A stretch of DNA of 45,845 nucleotides, taken from positions 32,504 to 78,348 of the forward strand of contig JAPLKK010000121.1 in assembly GCA_026388115.1 (NCBI GenBank), given 5' to 3'. Of the stretch, positions 24,885 through 31,612 are shown piece by piece. The first letter of the stretch is position 1. Each line of letters starts with the position of its first letter. The stretch is from Elusimicrobiota bacterium. Lineage in GTDB: Bacteria > Elusimicrobiota > Elusimicrobia > UBA1565 > JACRDR01. Below the pieces are notes generated by a model, which was not told the origin of the DNA, did not search any database, and was given only the letters and a program-made list of their open reading frames with translations. Position numbers and translations under genes: made by a program.

Positions 24885-25640
24885 CTAGCGGCACTTGCCG
24901 ACGCACTTGCCGTTATACTGGGCGTAGCTGGAATCCTTTCCCAGATAGGTCGCGCTGACGTTGTTCCACGAGGCCGGGGTCGTGACGCTCAGGCCGTGCG
25001 CCGGCAGCGAGCCGGCCGTAAGGTCGATCTTGTTCCCGGTCCAACCCGCCGGTCCCAGGTCGGTCTGCCTGTAGACCCAATCCCCGTCGTCCATGTGCAC
25101 GAGCCAGTAGCCGCCCAGGTGGCTCCTGTTGAACGAGTCCGTGGCGTTGCCGTCGGCGTTCACCGCCACTCCCGGCACGCGGGTGGAACTGCCATCGGCT
25201 GTCTTGCCGGCCCAGCCGTTGGTGCTGGAATCGGCCGGCCCGCCGAACATGGTCGCCCGGCCCTTGACCTGCGGGTTGCCGTTGTCTTTCGCATCCTGTT
25301 CGGCCTTCGCGAAGCGGTCCGCCGTGCTTTGGGGGCAGTTGGCGTTCACCTTCCCGTCGCTCGCCTCGAGGTTGCAGCCGGCGATGTTGGCCCCCAGGTC
25401 CGCCTTTTTTTTGCACGGATCGAAATTCACGTTGCGCACCGTGCCGGGCCCCAGCGCATCGCGGAGGTTCTGCTCGAACTGCTCCGTCTTTTGTTTCACC
25501 TTTGCCTGCTTCTTTGCGTCGCAAGGATCGGCGTCGTTCGCCGCTGCCCCAGCCGAGCCCTGTCCGGGGCAGAGCATCGGCAGCGCGGCGGCTACAACAG
25601 CCGCCAGCCAAAACGAGGACGCATGACTCTTTCCTCTCAT
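24885..25640 (-). CDS. Secreted RlpA/3D-like double-psi beta-barrel protein
   Basis: The 251-residue protein starts MRGKSHASSFWLAAVVAAAL after AGGAGG, which overlaps the end of the preceding gene. A helical region with two Cys ('DPCDAKKQAKVKQKTEQFEQ') precedes the barrel: 'GRATMFGGPADSSTNGW', 'VPGVAVNADGNATDSFNRS', 'QTDLGPAGWTGNKIDLTAGS'. It ends 'YNGKCVGKCR'. About 70% like the C-terminal part of 22513 by eye. It is the second gene of a four-gene unit (26318-23630). Confidence 0.7.
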   Translation of the reverse strand: MRGKSHASSFWLAAVVAAALPMLCPGQGSAGAAANDADPCDAKKQAKVKQKTEQFEQNLRDALGPGTVRNVNFDPCKKKADLGANIAGCNLEASDGKVNANCPQSTADRFAKAEQDAKDNGNPQVKGRATMFGGPADSSTNGWAGKTADGSSTRVPGVAVNADGNATDSFNRSHLGGYWLVHMDDGDWVYRQTDLGPAGWTGNKIDLTAGSLPAHGLSVTTPASWNNVSATYLGKDSSYAQYNGKCVGKCR

Positions 25641-25649
25641 GATCGCCTC

Positions 25650-26318
25650 CTACGGATTCCTCGACTTGAGCACTCGGATCGGCGGCCGCTTTATGAAGGG
25701 GCGGGAGAGCCCGGAAGGGGCTTGCGCGTTCGAGCCGTCGGGAGCTTGCGCTGAAGGCGCGCTGGTCGACCACGGAGCCGGGAGCGGAGCCAAAGCCGGA
25801 GCCGCGTTCGACTTCATGAGAGTGGCGGCCCCCACCTGCTGCTGGACCGGCGCGTTCGACGTGGGGCAGCTGGTAGACCACGTGCCCGTGCCCGGGCACC
25901 ACTGGTTCGTCGGGGTCGGCGCGGCGGGCGTCTGGGGAGTCGAGGATCCGGTGTCCGACGGATAGGTGGGGTTCTGAGAGCTGGGGTCCTGGGCGCTGGG
26001 GCTCTGCCCGGCGCCTCCGCCCTGCCCCATCGCCGATGCGGCTTGGCCCAGGGGCCCCATGAGTTGCCCCAACTGTCCCAGGCCGCCGTCGCCGCCGCCC
26101 GCCGCTTGCTGGACCGCTTTATTCACGGCGTTCTGATTCACGCCGCCACCACAGGCGTCGCCGAGGGCCCCGACTACCCCCTTCGCCGCAGCCTTGCGCT
26201 CCGGGCAGCAGTCCGGGATCGGCATCGGAGTCCCGTTCGCGCACACGAACGCTTGGGCCCCGCGTCCCAGAGGAACCGCAAGCAGCGTTGCGGCGATCAA
26301 AATGAATCTCATTTTCAT
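25650..26318 (-). CDS. Secreted protein, WCPGTGTW / SRNP-tail family
   Basis: The 222-residue protein has a signal peptide (MKMRFILIAATLLAVPLGRG), a Cys head ('VCANGTPMPIPDCCPERK'), a Gly/Gln-rich hydrophobic middle, 'NQWCPGTGTWSTSCPTS', and the tail 'SGLSRPFIKRPPIRVLKSR'. The head, WCP motif and tail are all nearly identical in 27458; 26474 shares the WCP motif and tail. The conserved tail suggests recognition at the C-terminus, as for a sorting signal. First gene of a four-gene unit. Confidence 0.65.
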   Translation of the reverse strand: MKMRFILIAATLLAVPLGRGAQAFVCANGTPMPIPDCCPERKAAAKGVVGALGDACGGGVNQNAVNKAVQQAAGGGDGGLGQLGQLMGPLGQAASAMGQGGGAGQSPSAQDPSSQNPTYPSDTGSSTPQTPAAPTPTNQWCPGTGTWSTSCPTSNAPVQQQVGAATLMKSNAAPALAPLPAPWSTSAPSAQAPDGSNAQAPSGLSRPFIKRPPIRVLKSRNP

Positions 26319-26452
26319 CAGTCCGACCTCACGCCAAAGGTATGCATCCAAACGGCTTGCGGGCGCCACTAACTTTTTCTTCAGCGTGAACAAGCGCGCG
26401 AATCAAAGGGCTTTTTGAGGGACGAAGAGCCCCGTTAAACGGCGCCTGAGCG
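26319..26452 (-). promoter_or_regulatory. Conserved 5' leader, copy 12
   Basis: Core TTAGTGGC is the complement of 26365-26372. CGTTTAACG block at the 5' end, then CCTCA, a complement of TGAGG at the Shine-Dalgarno. TCAAAAAGCCCTTTGA can form a hairpin. GTTTGGATGCATACC follows the core. Confidence 0.65.
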
Positions 26453-26473
26453 GGCTTCTCCACGATCGCCGGC

Positions 26474-27301
26474 TCACGGATTCCTCGACCGTATCACTCG
26501 GACCATCCCATGGTTGCGGGAGAGCCCCGTGGAGGTCTGCCCATCGGCGCCTAGCGCGGGAGCCTGCGACGAGGCCGGGCTGGCGTACCTCATAGGCTGT
26601 ACCGGGTTGGAAGCCGCATTCGCAGAAGCGGCGCTCGGGGCTGCTGACGTGACGGCCCCCACCTGCTGGGTCGGCGCGGTGCCCGCGGTGGGGCAGGAGG
26701 TAGCCCATGTACCCGTGCCTGGGCACCACTGCATCGGCGCGCTCTCCGCGTCGGCCGGGGAGGTCGCCTGGTCCGATCCGATGTCCGCCGTCGAAGGATC
26801 GCTGTAGCCCGCCGAGTCGTTGCCGACCTGCTGGCCTCCCGCCATCCCGGCGGCGGCCTGGCCAAGCGCCCCTACGGCTCCTTGCGCCAGACCCTGCGCC
26901 AACGGTCCCATGGCGCTGTTGCCGCCGCCCTGGCCTGCCGCGCTACCGCCGGCTCCCTTTCCTGCGCCGCTGCTGCCAGCGCCACCCTGCGATGCCCCGC
27001 TGCCGAGGCCGTCGGCCCCACCCTGTTGCTGGAACGCTTTGTCCAGGGCGTTCTGGTAATTAAAATTCGGGGGGCAGGAGTTGCAGCCGAGGCCGCCGCC
27101 GGAGGCCAGGCAGGCCTGCTTCGTCTGGGCGACATTCTCGGGGCAGCAATCCTTGATCGCGCATACCCCCGACTTGCACTTGACCTGTCCCGCCGGGCAA
27201 GAATCCGCCCCTCCGCCCCCGCAAGTGGCGCACATGGCGCCGCATTTGCGAACGGGAACCATCAGCAGCATCGCGGCTACCGCCAGAAATCTCGTTTTCA
27301 T
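26474..27301 (-). CDS. Secreted Cys-rich protein, WCPGTGTW / SRNP-tail family
   Basis: The 275-residue protein has a signal peptide (MKTRFLAVAAMLLMVPVRKCG), then an enlarged Cys-rich head ('MCATCGGGGADSCPAGQVKC', 'VCAIKDCCPENVAQTKQAC', 'GCNSCPPN'). A long Gly/Ala-rich hydrophobic middle follows, then 'MQWCPGTGTWATSCPTAG' and the tail 'TGLSRNHGMVRVIRSRNP'. The head is longer than in its sisters, so heads are swapped while the C-terminal half is kept. Single-gene unit with its own leader. Confidence 0.65.
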   Translation of the reverse strand: MKTRFLAVAAMLLMVPVRKCGAMCATCGGGGADSCPAGQVKCKSGVCAIKDCCPENVAQTKQACLASGGGLGCNSCPPNFNYQNALDKAFQQQGGADGLGSGASQGGAGSSGAGKGAGGSAAGQGGGNSAMGPLAQGLAQGAVGALGQAAAGMAGGQQVGNDSAGYSDPSTADIGSDQATSPADAESAPMQWCPGTGTWATSCPTAGTAPTQQVGAVTSAAPSAASANAASNPVQPMRYASPASSQAPALGADGQTSTGLSRNHGMVRVIRSRNP

Positions 27302-27440
27302 CGGTTTGACCTCACGCGAAAGGTATGCGCCCAAAGCGGGTCCGGGCGCCACTAACTTTTTTTTCAGCGCGAGGGCATCCGGTAATCAAAGGACTTTTTT
27401 TCGGAGCGAGACCTCCTGCTGAACGGCGGCTGAGCAGGTT
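27302..27440 (-). promoter_or_regulatory. Conserved 5' leader, copy 13
   Basis: Core TTAGTGGC is the complement of 27348-27355. CTCAGCCGCCGTTCAGC at the 5' end. The B-hairpin is longer here (GCGCCC/GGGCGC) and takes in the TTTGGGCGC block. TGAGG is the Shine-Dalgarno. Confidence 0.6.
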
Positions 27441-27457
27441 TCTCTATGATCAACTCT

Positions 27458-28129
27458 TCACGGATTTCGCGAACGAAGCACTCGGATCGGCGGTCGTTTG
27501 ATAAAAGCACGGGAGAGCCCCGAAGGGGCTTGCGCGTTGGAGCCGTCGGGAGCTTGCGTTGAAGTCGCATTGGCCGACCACGGCGCCGGGAGCGGAGCCA
27601 AGGCCGGAGTCGTCGGATTCGCGGAAGCCGTATTCGGGTTCAAGCTGGTGACGGCCCCCACCTGCTGGATCGGCGCCGTCGGCGGGGGGCAGGATGTAGC
27701 CCACGTAGCCGTGCCCGGGCACCACTGGTTCGTCGGGGTCGGCGCGGCAGGCGTCTGGGAGGGAGAACTCGTGGCTCCGGTGTCCGAAGGATAGCTGGGG
27801 GTCTCAGGGCTGGCCGTCTGCGGGCTTGCGCCCTTCCCCATCGCTGACGCAAGTTGGCCCAGGGAGGACGACAGGGCTTGTCCCAACTGTCCCAGGCCGC
27901 TGTCGCCGCCCGCTTTTGCATCCACCGCTTTCTTCACGGCGTCGTTATTCACGCCCTTACCACAGGCGTCGCCGAGGGCCCCGACCACCGCTTTCGCCGC
28001 AGCCCTGCGCTCCGGGCAGCAATCCGGGATCGGCATAGGAGTCCCGTTCGCGCACACAAACGCTTGGGCTCGGCGCCCAAGGGGAACCGCCATCAGCGTC
28101 ACGGCGACCAAAATGGATTTCGTATTCAT
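27458..28129 (-). CDS. Secreted protein, WCPGTGTW / SRNP-tail family
   Basis: The 223-residue protein is a close paralog of the product at 25650: signal peptide, 'VCANGTPMPIPDCCPERR', 'AVVGALGDACGKGVNNDAV', a Gly/Ala-rich middle, 'NQWCPGTATWATSCPPP' and 'SGLSRAFIKRPPIRVLRSR'. The middle is the least conserved part. Single-gene unit with its own leader. Function unknown; the hydrophobic middle could associate with membrane. Confidence 0.65.
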   Translation of the reverse strand: MNTKSILVAVTLMAVPLGRRAQAFVCANGTPMPIPDCCPERRAAAKAVVGALGDACGKGVNNDAVKKAVDAKAGGDSGLGQLGQALSSSLGQLASAMGKGASPQTASPETPSYPSDTGATSSPSQTPAAPTPTNQWCPGTATWATSCPPPTAPIQQVGAVTSLNPNTASANPTTPALAPLPAPWSANATSTQAPDGSNAQAPSGLSRAFIKRPPIRVLRSRNP

Positions 28130-28267
28130 AAGTGTAGCCTCGCGCCAATGGTATGCGTCCAAACCGAACGTCGACGCCACTAAGTTTCCTCTGTTTGTGA
28201 AGAAATCCGGCGATCAAAGGATTTCTTTGAGGAAAGGAACGCCCGGCTGAACGGCAGCTAAGCCCGC
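28130..28267 (-). promoter_or_regulatory. Conserved 5' leader, copy 14
   Basis: Core TTAGTGGC is the complement of 28176-28183. The upstream hairpin TTTCTTC-acaaaca-GAGGAAA is long. TCAAAG-aaatc-CTTTGA is a second perfect hairpin. TTAGCTGCCGTTCAGCC marks the 5' end and GTTTGGACGCATACC follows the core. Confidence 0.65.
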
Positions 28268-28287
28268 ATTTCAAGAGCGCGGCGCTC

Positions 28288-29130
28288 TTACTGAGCGAGA
28301 AGACCGCGGCAGATCAAGGGAGTGGCCGCCTCCGACGATCCTCGGCAGCGGCGGTTCAGCACCTCGATCGAGGGCTTGCATTGGCCGGACGTCGAGCAGA
28401 TATCGAAACACCTCTGCTCCGACCGGCCGGAGCCAAGACAGACTTCCCACGCGTCCGGAACGCGACACCCGGGAGTCTTCTGGCAGGACGCCGCGCATTC
28501 CTCAAAACGGCCGGCATCGAGACATTTCCCCCACGTCTCCGCGCGAACCGCCCCCGTCTCCACGGGTCTCGGGCCGCTACCGGCGGACGCGCCGGCACGG
28601 CCCGAGGAAGTCAAAAGGTGCTCGGACCCCGGCACGGCCTCGGATTGCGCAGAGCCGCCCCATGGCGCCAAGGGGTCTTTAAACGGAGGGGGCCGCTTGG
28701 AGAGCAACGCAAGCGGCACGCACACGAACGCGGTCAAGAGCGCGAGGCGCGAGAGAAGCGGGTTGAACCGCCGGAAGGCGGCCGCGTACGAAAGCTTCTG
28801 GCCGTCGGCCGCGCCCGCCTCCGCCCGGCGCGGCTTGGATGCGGCAGCGGCCCCCGACGGCAGGAGGACGCGCGCCTCGTCCTTTTCGCTGCCCCCGGCT
28901 TTGCTCGCCCCAGCGTCTGATTCAGGCGGGCGCCTCGGCTCCGGCAGCAAGCCCGCCAGTTCCTTCACCCGCCGCGCGGGCCTCCAGTTCCGCCGCTTTC
29001 CCGGCGCCTTGCCCTCGGGGCAGACCAAGGATTGGGGCCCGAACCCTGGCCGCGCGGCCAGTTCCGCGACGGCGAACGGCCCTTTCGGGTGTCCGGACTC
29101 CAGCAGCCAGAATCGCGCCCCTTCGGACAT
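28288..29130 (-). CDS. GYF_2-domain membrane protein with Cys-rich C-terminal domain
   Basis: The 280-residue protein begins with a GYF_2-type domain ('FWLLESGHPKGPFAVAELAA', 'SLVCPEGKAPGKRRNWRPAR'). A charged linker, one transmembrane helix ('LLSRLALLTAFVCVPLALLS', about residues 127-146) and a C-terminal exported domain with paired Cys follow ('WGKCLDAGRFEECAASCQ', 'WEVCLGSGRSEQRCFDIC'). The product at 31606 has the same architecture with two GYF_2 domains. GYF domains bind Pro-rich peptides, and Pro-rich proteins are abundant here, but the partner is unknown. Divergent from the GNAT gene. Confidence 0.75.
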   Translation of the reverse strand: MSEGARFWLLESGHPKGPFAVAELAARPGFGPQSLVCPEGKAPGKRRNWRPARRVKELAGLLPEPRRPPESDAGASKAGGSEKDEARVLLPSGAAAASKPRRAEAGAADGQKLSYAAAFRRFNPLLSRLALLTAFVCVPLALLSKRPPPFKDPLAPWGGSAQSEAVPGSEHLLTSSGRAGASAGSGPRPVETGAVRAETWGKCLDAGRFEECAASCQKTPGCRVPDAWEVCLGSGRSEQRCFDICSTSGQCKPSIEVLNRRCRGSSEAATPLICRGLLAQ

Positions 29131-29198
29131 GCGTCATCAGTATAGCGGCGAGCCGCGATTGCGCAAGAGGGCGCGGAAGATGGTAGCATCCCCGAATC

Positions 29199-29702
29199 AT
29201 GGCGGCACGGCTAAGCGTCGGAGTGCGACGTGCCAAAGGACGGGCCGAACTCGAATGGTGCGCGCGCCTCATGGCGGGATCGGAGCCTTGGCTCACGCTA
29301 AGACGCGGCTGCCGCTCCGCCTTGGCGATCCTTCTGGATCCATCGCGCGAGGTGCATGTCGCGGCCGCCGGCGGCCGGCCGGTGGGCTTCATCATCATCG
29401 CGATGACCGGCCCCTTCAGGGGATACATCCAGACGATCGCGGTCGATCCCGCGCATCGGGGCTCCGGGGTCGGCGGCCGCCTTATCTCGTTCGCCGAGCG
29501 GCGCATCTTCGCGGAGAGCCCCAACGTCTTCCTTTGCGTATCCTCGTTCAACCATCGGGCCCGCAAGCTCTACGAGCGCCTGGACTATAAGGTGGTCGGC
29601 CGGCTCAAGGATTACGTCGTCCGAGGCCACTCGGAGATCCTGATGAGGAAGACGACGGGGCCGCTCTCCGGCTTCAAGCCGGCCCGCCGAGCATCGAGCT
29701 GA
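29199..29702 (+). CDS. GNAT-family N-acetyltransferase
   Basis: The 167-residue protein has the GNAT acetyl-CoA motif in 'IQTIAVDPAHRGSGVGGRLIS' (R/Q-x-x-G-x-G/A) and a later 'NHRARKLYERLDYKVVGRLK', the typical fourth-motif helix and strand. It is close in length and pattern to RimI-like acetyltransferases, but the substrate cannot be told. A TAGCAT (29184-29189) nine bases before the ATG may be its -10 box, with no good -35. There is no ribosome site. Confidence 0.85.
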   Translation: MAARLSVGVRRAKGRAELEWCARLMAGSEPWLTLRRGCRSALAILLDPSREVHVAAAGGRPVGFIIIAMTGPFRGYIQTIAVDPAHRGSGVGGRLISFAERRIFAESPNVFLCVSSFNHRARKLYERLDYKVVGRLKDYVVRGHSEILMRKTTGPLSGFKPARRASS

Positions 29703-29719
29703 CCGATGCGTAAGCGCAC

Positions 29720-29872
29720 GTGACGCGCGTTTAAGCGACGTCCCTTCGGCACCGAATTATCGGTGCAAATGCAGGGATTCTCCCCTTAAGAATCTTTTTA
29801 GTGGCGTCAGCCCGGGCTTTCCGGCAATCCTCCAAGCGAGACGGGCTTCAGCACCGCCCGAGGTGGAGTCAA
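29720..29872 (+). promoter_or_regulatory. Conserved 5' leader, copy 15 (plus strand)
   Basis: Core TTAGTGGC is at 29798-29805. The upstream hairpin is GATTCT/AGAATC, preceded by GCACCG-aattat-CGGTGC and by CGTTTAAGC at the 5' end. GAGGTGGAG precedes ATG 29873. Second plus-strand copy. Confidence 0.6.
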
Positions 29873-31537
29873 ATGAAAACCGAGATTTGGAAGGGCCGCA
29901 GGATCGAGGATGGGGGCGAGACGATGGTCGCGCTCGCTCCGGAGACCGCCCCGGACGACATCGACCAGCCCGACATCCCGACGCTTCGTCAGAAGGAGAA
30001 GGAAAGGAAGGGAGTGGGCGTGTACTGGCAGACCGGCTGCCCCGGCGGCGGCAGCGCGCTGGCGCGCGTCGCGGCTTCGGAGCCCGCCCTCACCGAGTGC
30101 TTCGGCCTTGGAAGGATCGCGGCGAAGCTGGCCGCGGTCTTCGGGGGACGGGCCTCTCTGCTGGGACAGCTGCTGCTCTCGAAGGCCGGCGCCTGGCTGG
30201 TCCTCGCCGGCGTCGTCGCCGGCGGCACCGCGGCCGGCGCGCTCGTCGGCTTCGCCGTCGCGCCTTCGGCCCGGCCGGTGACGGCGGCCTTCACGCGGCC
30301 CTCCCTGAGCGGCCCCAGCTCGACCATCGCCCTGGCCGCGCCGAAAGACAAGTCGCTCGACTATGTCGCGCGCGCCAATCAAGGCGAGATCCTTTTCGAA
30401 GACAGGAACTTCCTGGCTCCGAAAGATGAGGGAACGGGCACCGGCGCCGGTCGCGGAGCCGGCTCCGGCTCGGGCGCCGCCGAAGCGTCGCCCGTCCCGG
30501 GCGCGGATGCCACGGTCGACGCGCTCGGCGCGTTCCCGGCCGGCGGAGCCGCCGAGGCGGCCCAACTCTCGACGAAGCTCAACGGCCTGGGCAACGCGAG
30601 CGGCAACAACTTCGCGTCGGGCGCGCGGCTGGCCGACCTGAAGCCGCTCAATGGCGGCTTCCAGTTGAAGCAGCCGTCGGCCTTGCCGGCTCTCGACAAG
30701 AACCACCAGAAGCTCACCGGCTTCAGGAAGACGCCGGCCCGGATGTCGGCGACGAACATGTCCGGCACCCAGGGCCACGCCAACAGGGCCATGGGCCAGC
30801 TCAAGATGGCGCGAACCCTCTCCTACGCGGCGGCGGGCATGCCGAGCTCGGAGGGCCAGCGGCAGTACGCCACCAACGCGTTCGAGCAGCAGGCCACGCA
30901 AGGCGGGCAGCTCGCCGCGCCCGTCGCCAACGACGGAGTCCCCCAGGTGGTCGTACCTCCCGGCACCGGCGCGCCGAACACCATGGACACTACGCAGCCG
31001 CCGCAGCCGACCATCCCGGACGTCCCGACGGCCGTCGACGCCACCCCCGACTACACGCAGCAGAAGGATATGGCGAAGGCGTTGGCCGCGCTGGCCGCCA
31101 TGCTGCGCATGATTGGAATGGCGATGATGGCCATCGGCGGGGTGCTCATGGCTGTGGGCATGTCGCTGCTGAAGCCGCCGACGACGATGATCGGGATCGC
31201 ATTGATCGCCGCCGGAGCGGCGCTGCTCGCCATGGGCATGATGATGCTCTCGGCGGCGAAGAACGCCGCTGATCAGGCGAGCAAGATAGGGCAGCAGATG
31301 CAGGACGAGAACCAGCAGACCCAGGGGCAGATAGCCAAGGATGACGCGCAGGCGAAGGCCAACGGTCAGTCCTACACGCCTCCCGACATGACGAAGAAAC
31401 TCGGCGACAACGCCGAGCTGCATCAAAGGATCGACACCGAGCGCAACGCCACTTACAATCTGCCCGGCGTAAAAGACGCCAGCAACACCGCGAACACGAA
31501 CACCAACGGAGGGAATTCCAGCCGCGTCGGTCCGTGA
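29873..31537 (+). CDS. Large membrane protein, KEKExKGxGV family
   Basis: The 554-residue protein starts at ATG 29873 after GAGGTGGAG. It has no signal peptide. It carries 'IPTLRQKEKERKGVGVYW', 'FGLGRIAAKLAAVFGG', a transmembrane helix ('AGAWLVLAGVVAGGTAAGAL') and a long Ala/Gly/Pro region. Two C-terminal hydrophobic helices ('MLRMIGMAMMAIGGVLMAVG', 'MIGIALIAAGAALLAMGMMM') follow, then a polar Gln/Asn-rich tail. Same plan as 17523. It is the only gene of its unit and ends at a strong terminator. Function unknown; a membrane scaffold or channel-forming component is possible. Confidence 0.65.
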   Translation: MKTEIWKGRRIEDGGETMVALAPETAPDDIDQPDIPTLRQKEKERKGVGVYWQTGCPGGGSALARVAASEPALTECFGLGRIAAKLAAVFGGRASLLGQLLLSKAGAWLVLAGVVAGGTAAGALVGFAVAPSARPVTAAFTRPSLSGPSSTIALAAPKDKSLDYVARANQGEILFEDRNFLAPKDEGTGTGAGRGAGSGSGAAEASPVPGADATVDALGAFPAGGAAEAAQLSTKLNGLGNASGNNFASGARLADLKPLNGGFQLKQPSALPALDKNHQKLTGFRKTPARMSATNMSGTQGHANRAMGQLKMARTLSYAAAGMPSSEGQRQYATNAFEQQATQGGQLAAPVANDGVPQVVVPPGTGAPNTMDTTQPPQPTIPDVPTAVDATPDYTQQKDMAKALAALAAMLRMIGMAMMAIGGVLMAVGMSLLKPPTTMIGIALIAAGAALLAMGMMMLSAAKNAADQASKIGQQMQDENQQTQGQIAKDDAQAKANGQSYTPPDMTKKLGDNAELHQRIDTERNATYNLPGVKDASNTANTNTNGGNSSRVGP

Positions 31538-31560
31538 CGGCCGATTCAAGAAGGTGATGG

Positions 31561-31612
31561 GAGCAGCCGCCCGCGAAGCGAGGTGCCACGCTTCGCGGGC
31601 GGCTCCTATTTT
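31561..31612. terminator. Bidirectional Rho-independent terminator
   Basis: A perfect 15-bp stem (31566-31580 with 31589-31603) and an 8-base loop lie between the convergent stops at 31537 and 31606. On the plus strand TATTTT follows. The minus-strand side lacks a clear U-run. Confidence 0.8.

Noticed and set aside
27302-28180. N-terminal extensions such as 'LDAYLWRE' in front of several secreted proteins
   Set aside because: The frame runs through the leader by chance; conservation is at DNA level, spans non-coding hairpins, and the extensions would bury the signal peptides behind charged residues.
384-29872. TTAGTGGC as a sigma54 (-24/-12) promoter
   Set aside because: A GG...GC spacing of 10 is required; the distance here varies from 8 to more than 11 and one copy (28176) has no GC at all.
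384-29872. Leader as an integron attC-like site in a cassette array
   Set aside because: Copies follow gene orientation on both strands (7528 and 29798 are plus), lie upstream of starts, and no integrase gene or attC core pairs are present.
384-29872. Leader as a known riboswitch (c-di-GMP-I, preQ1, fluoride)
   Set aside because: None of the hallmark conserved blocks I know for these classes matches the TTAGTGGC core or its flanks. A database search could still overturn this.
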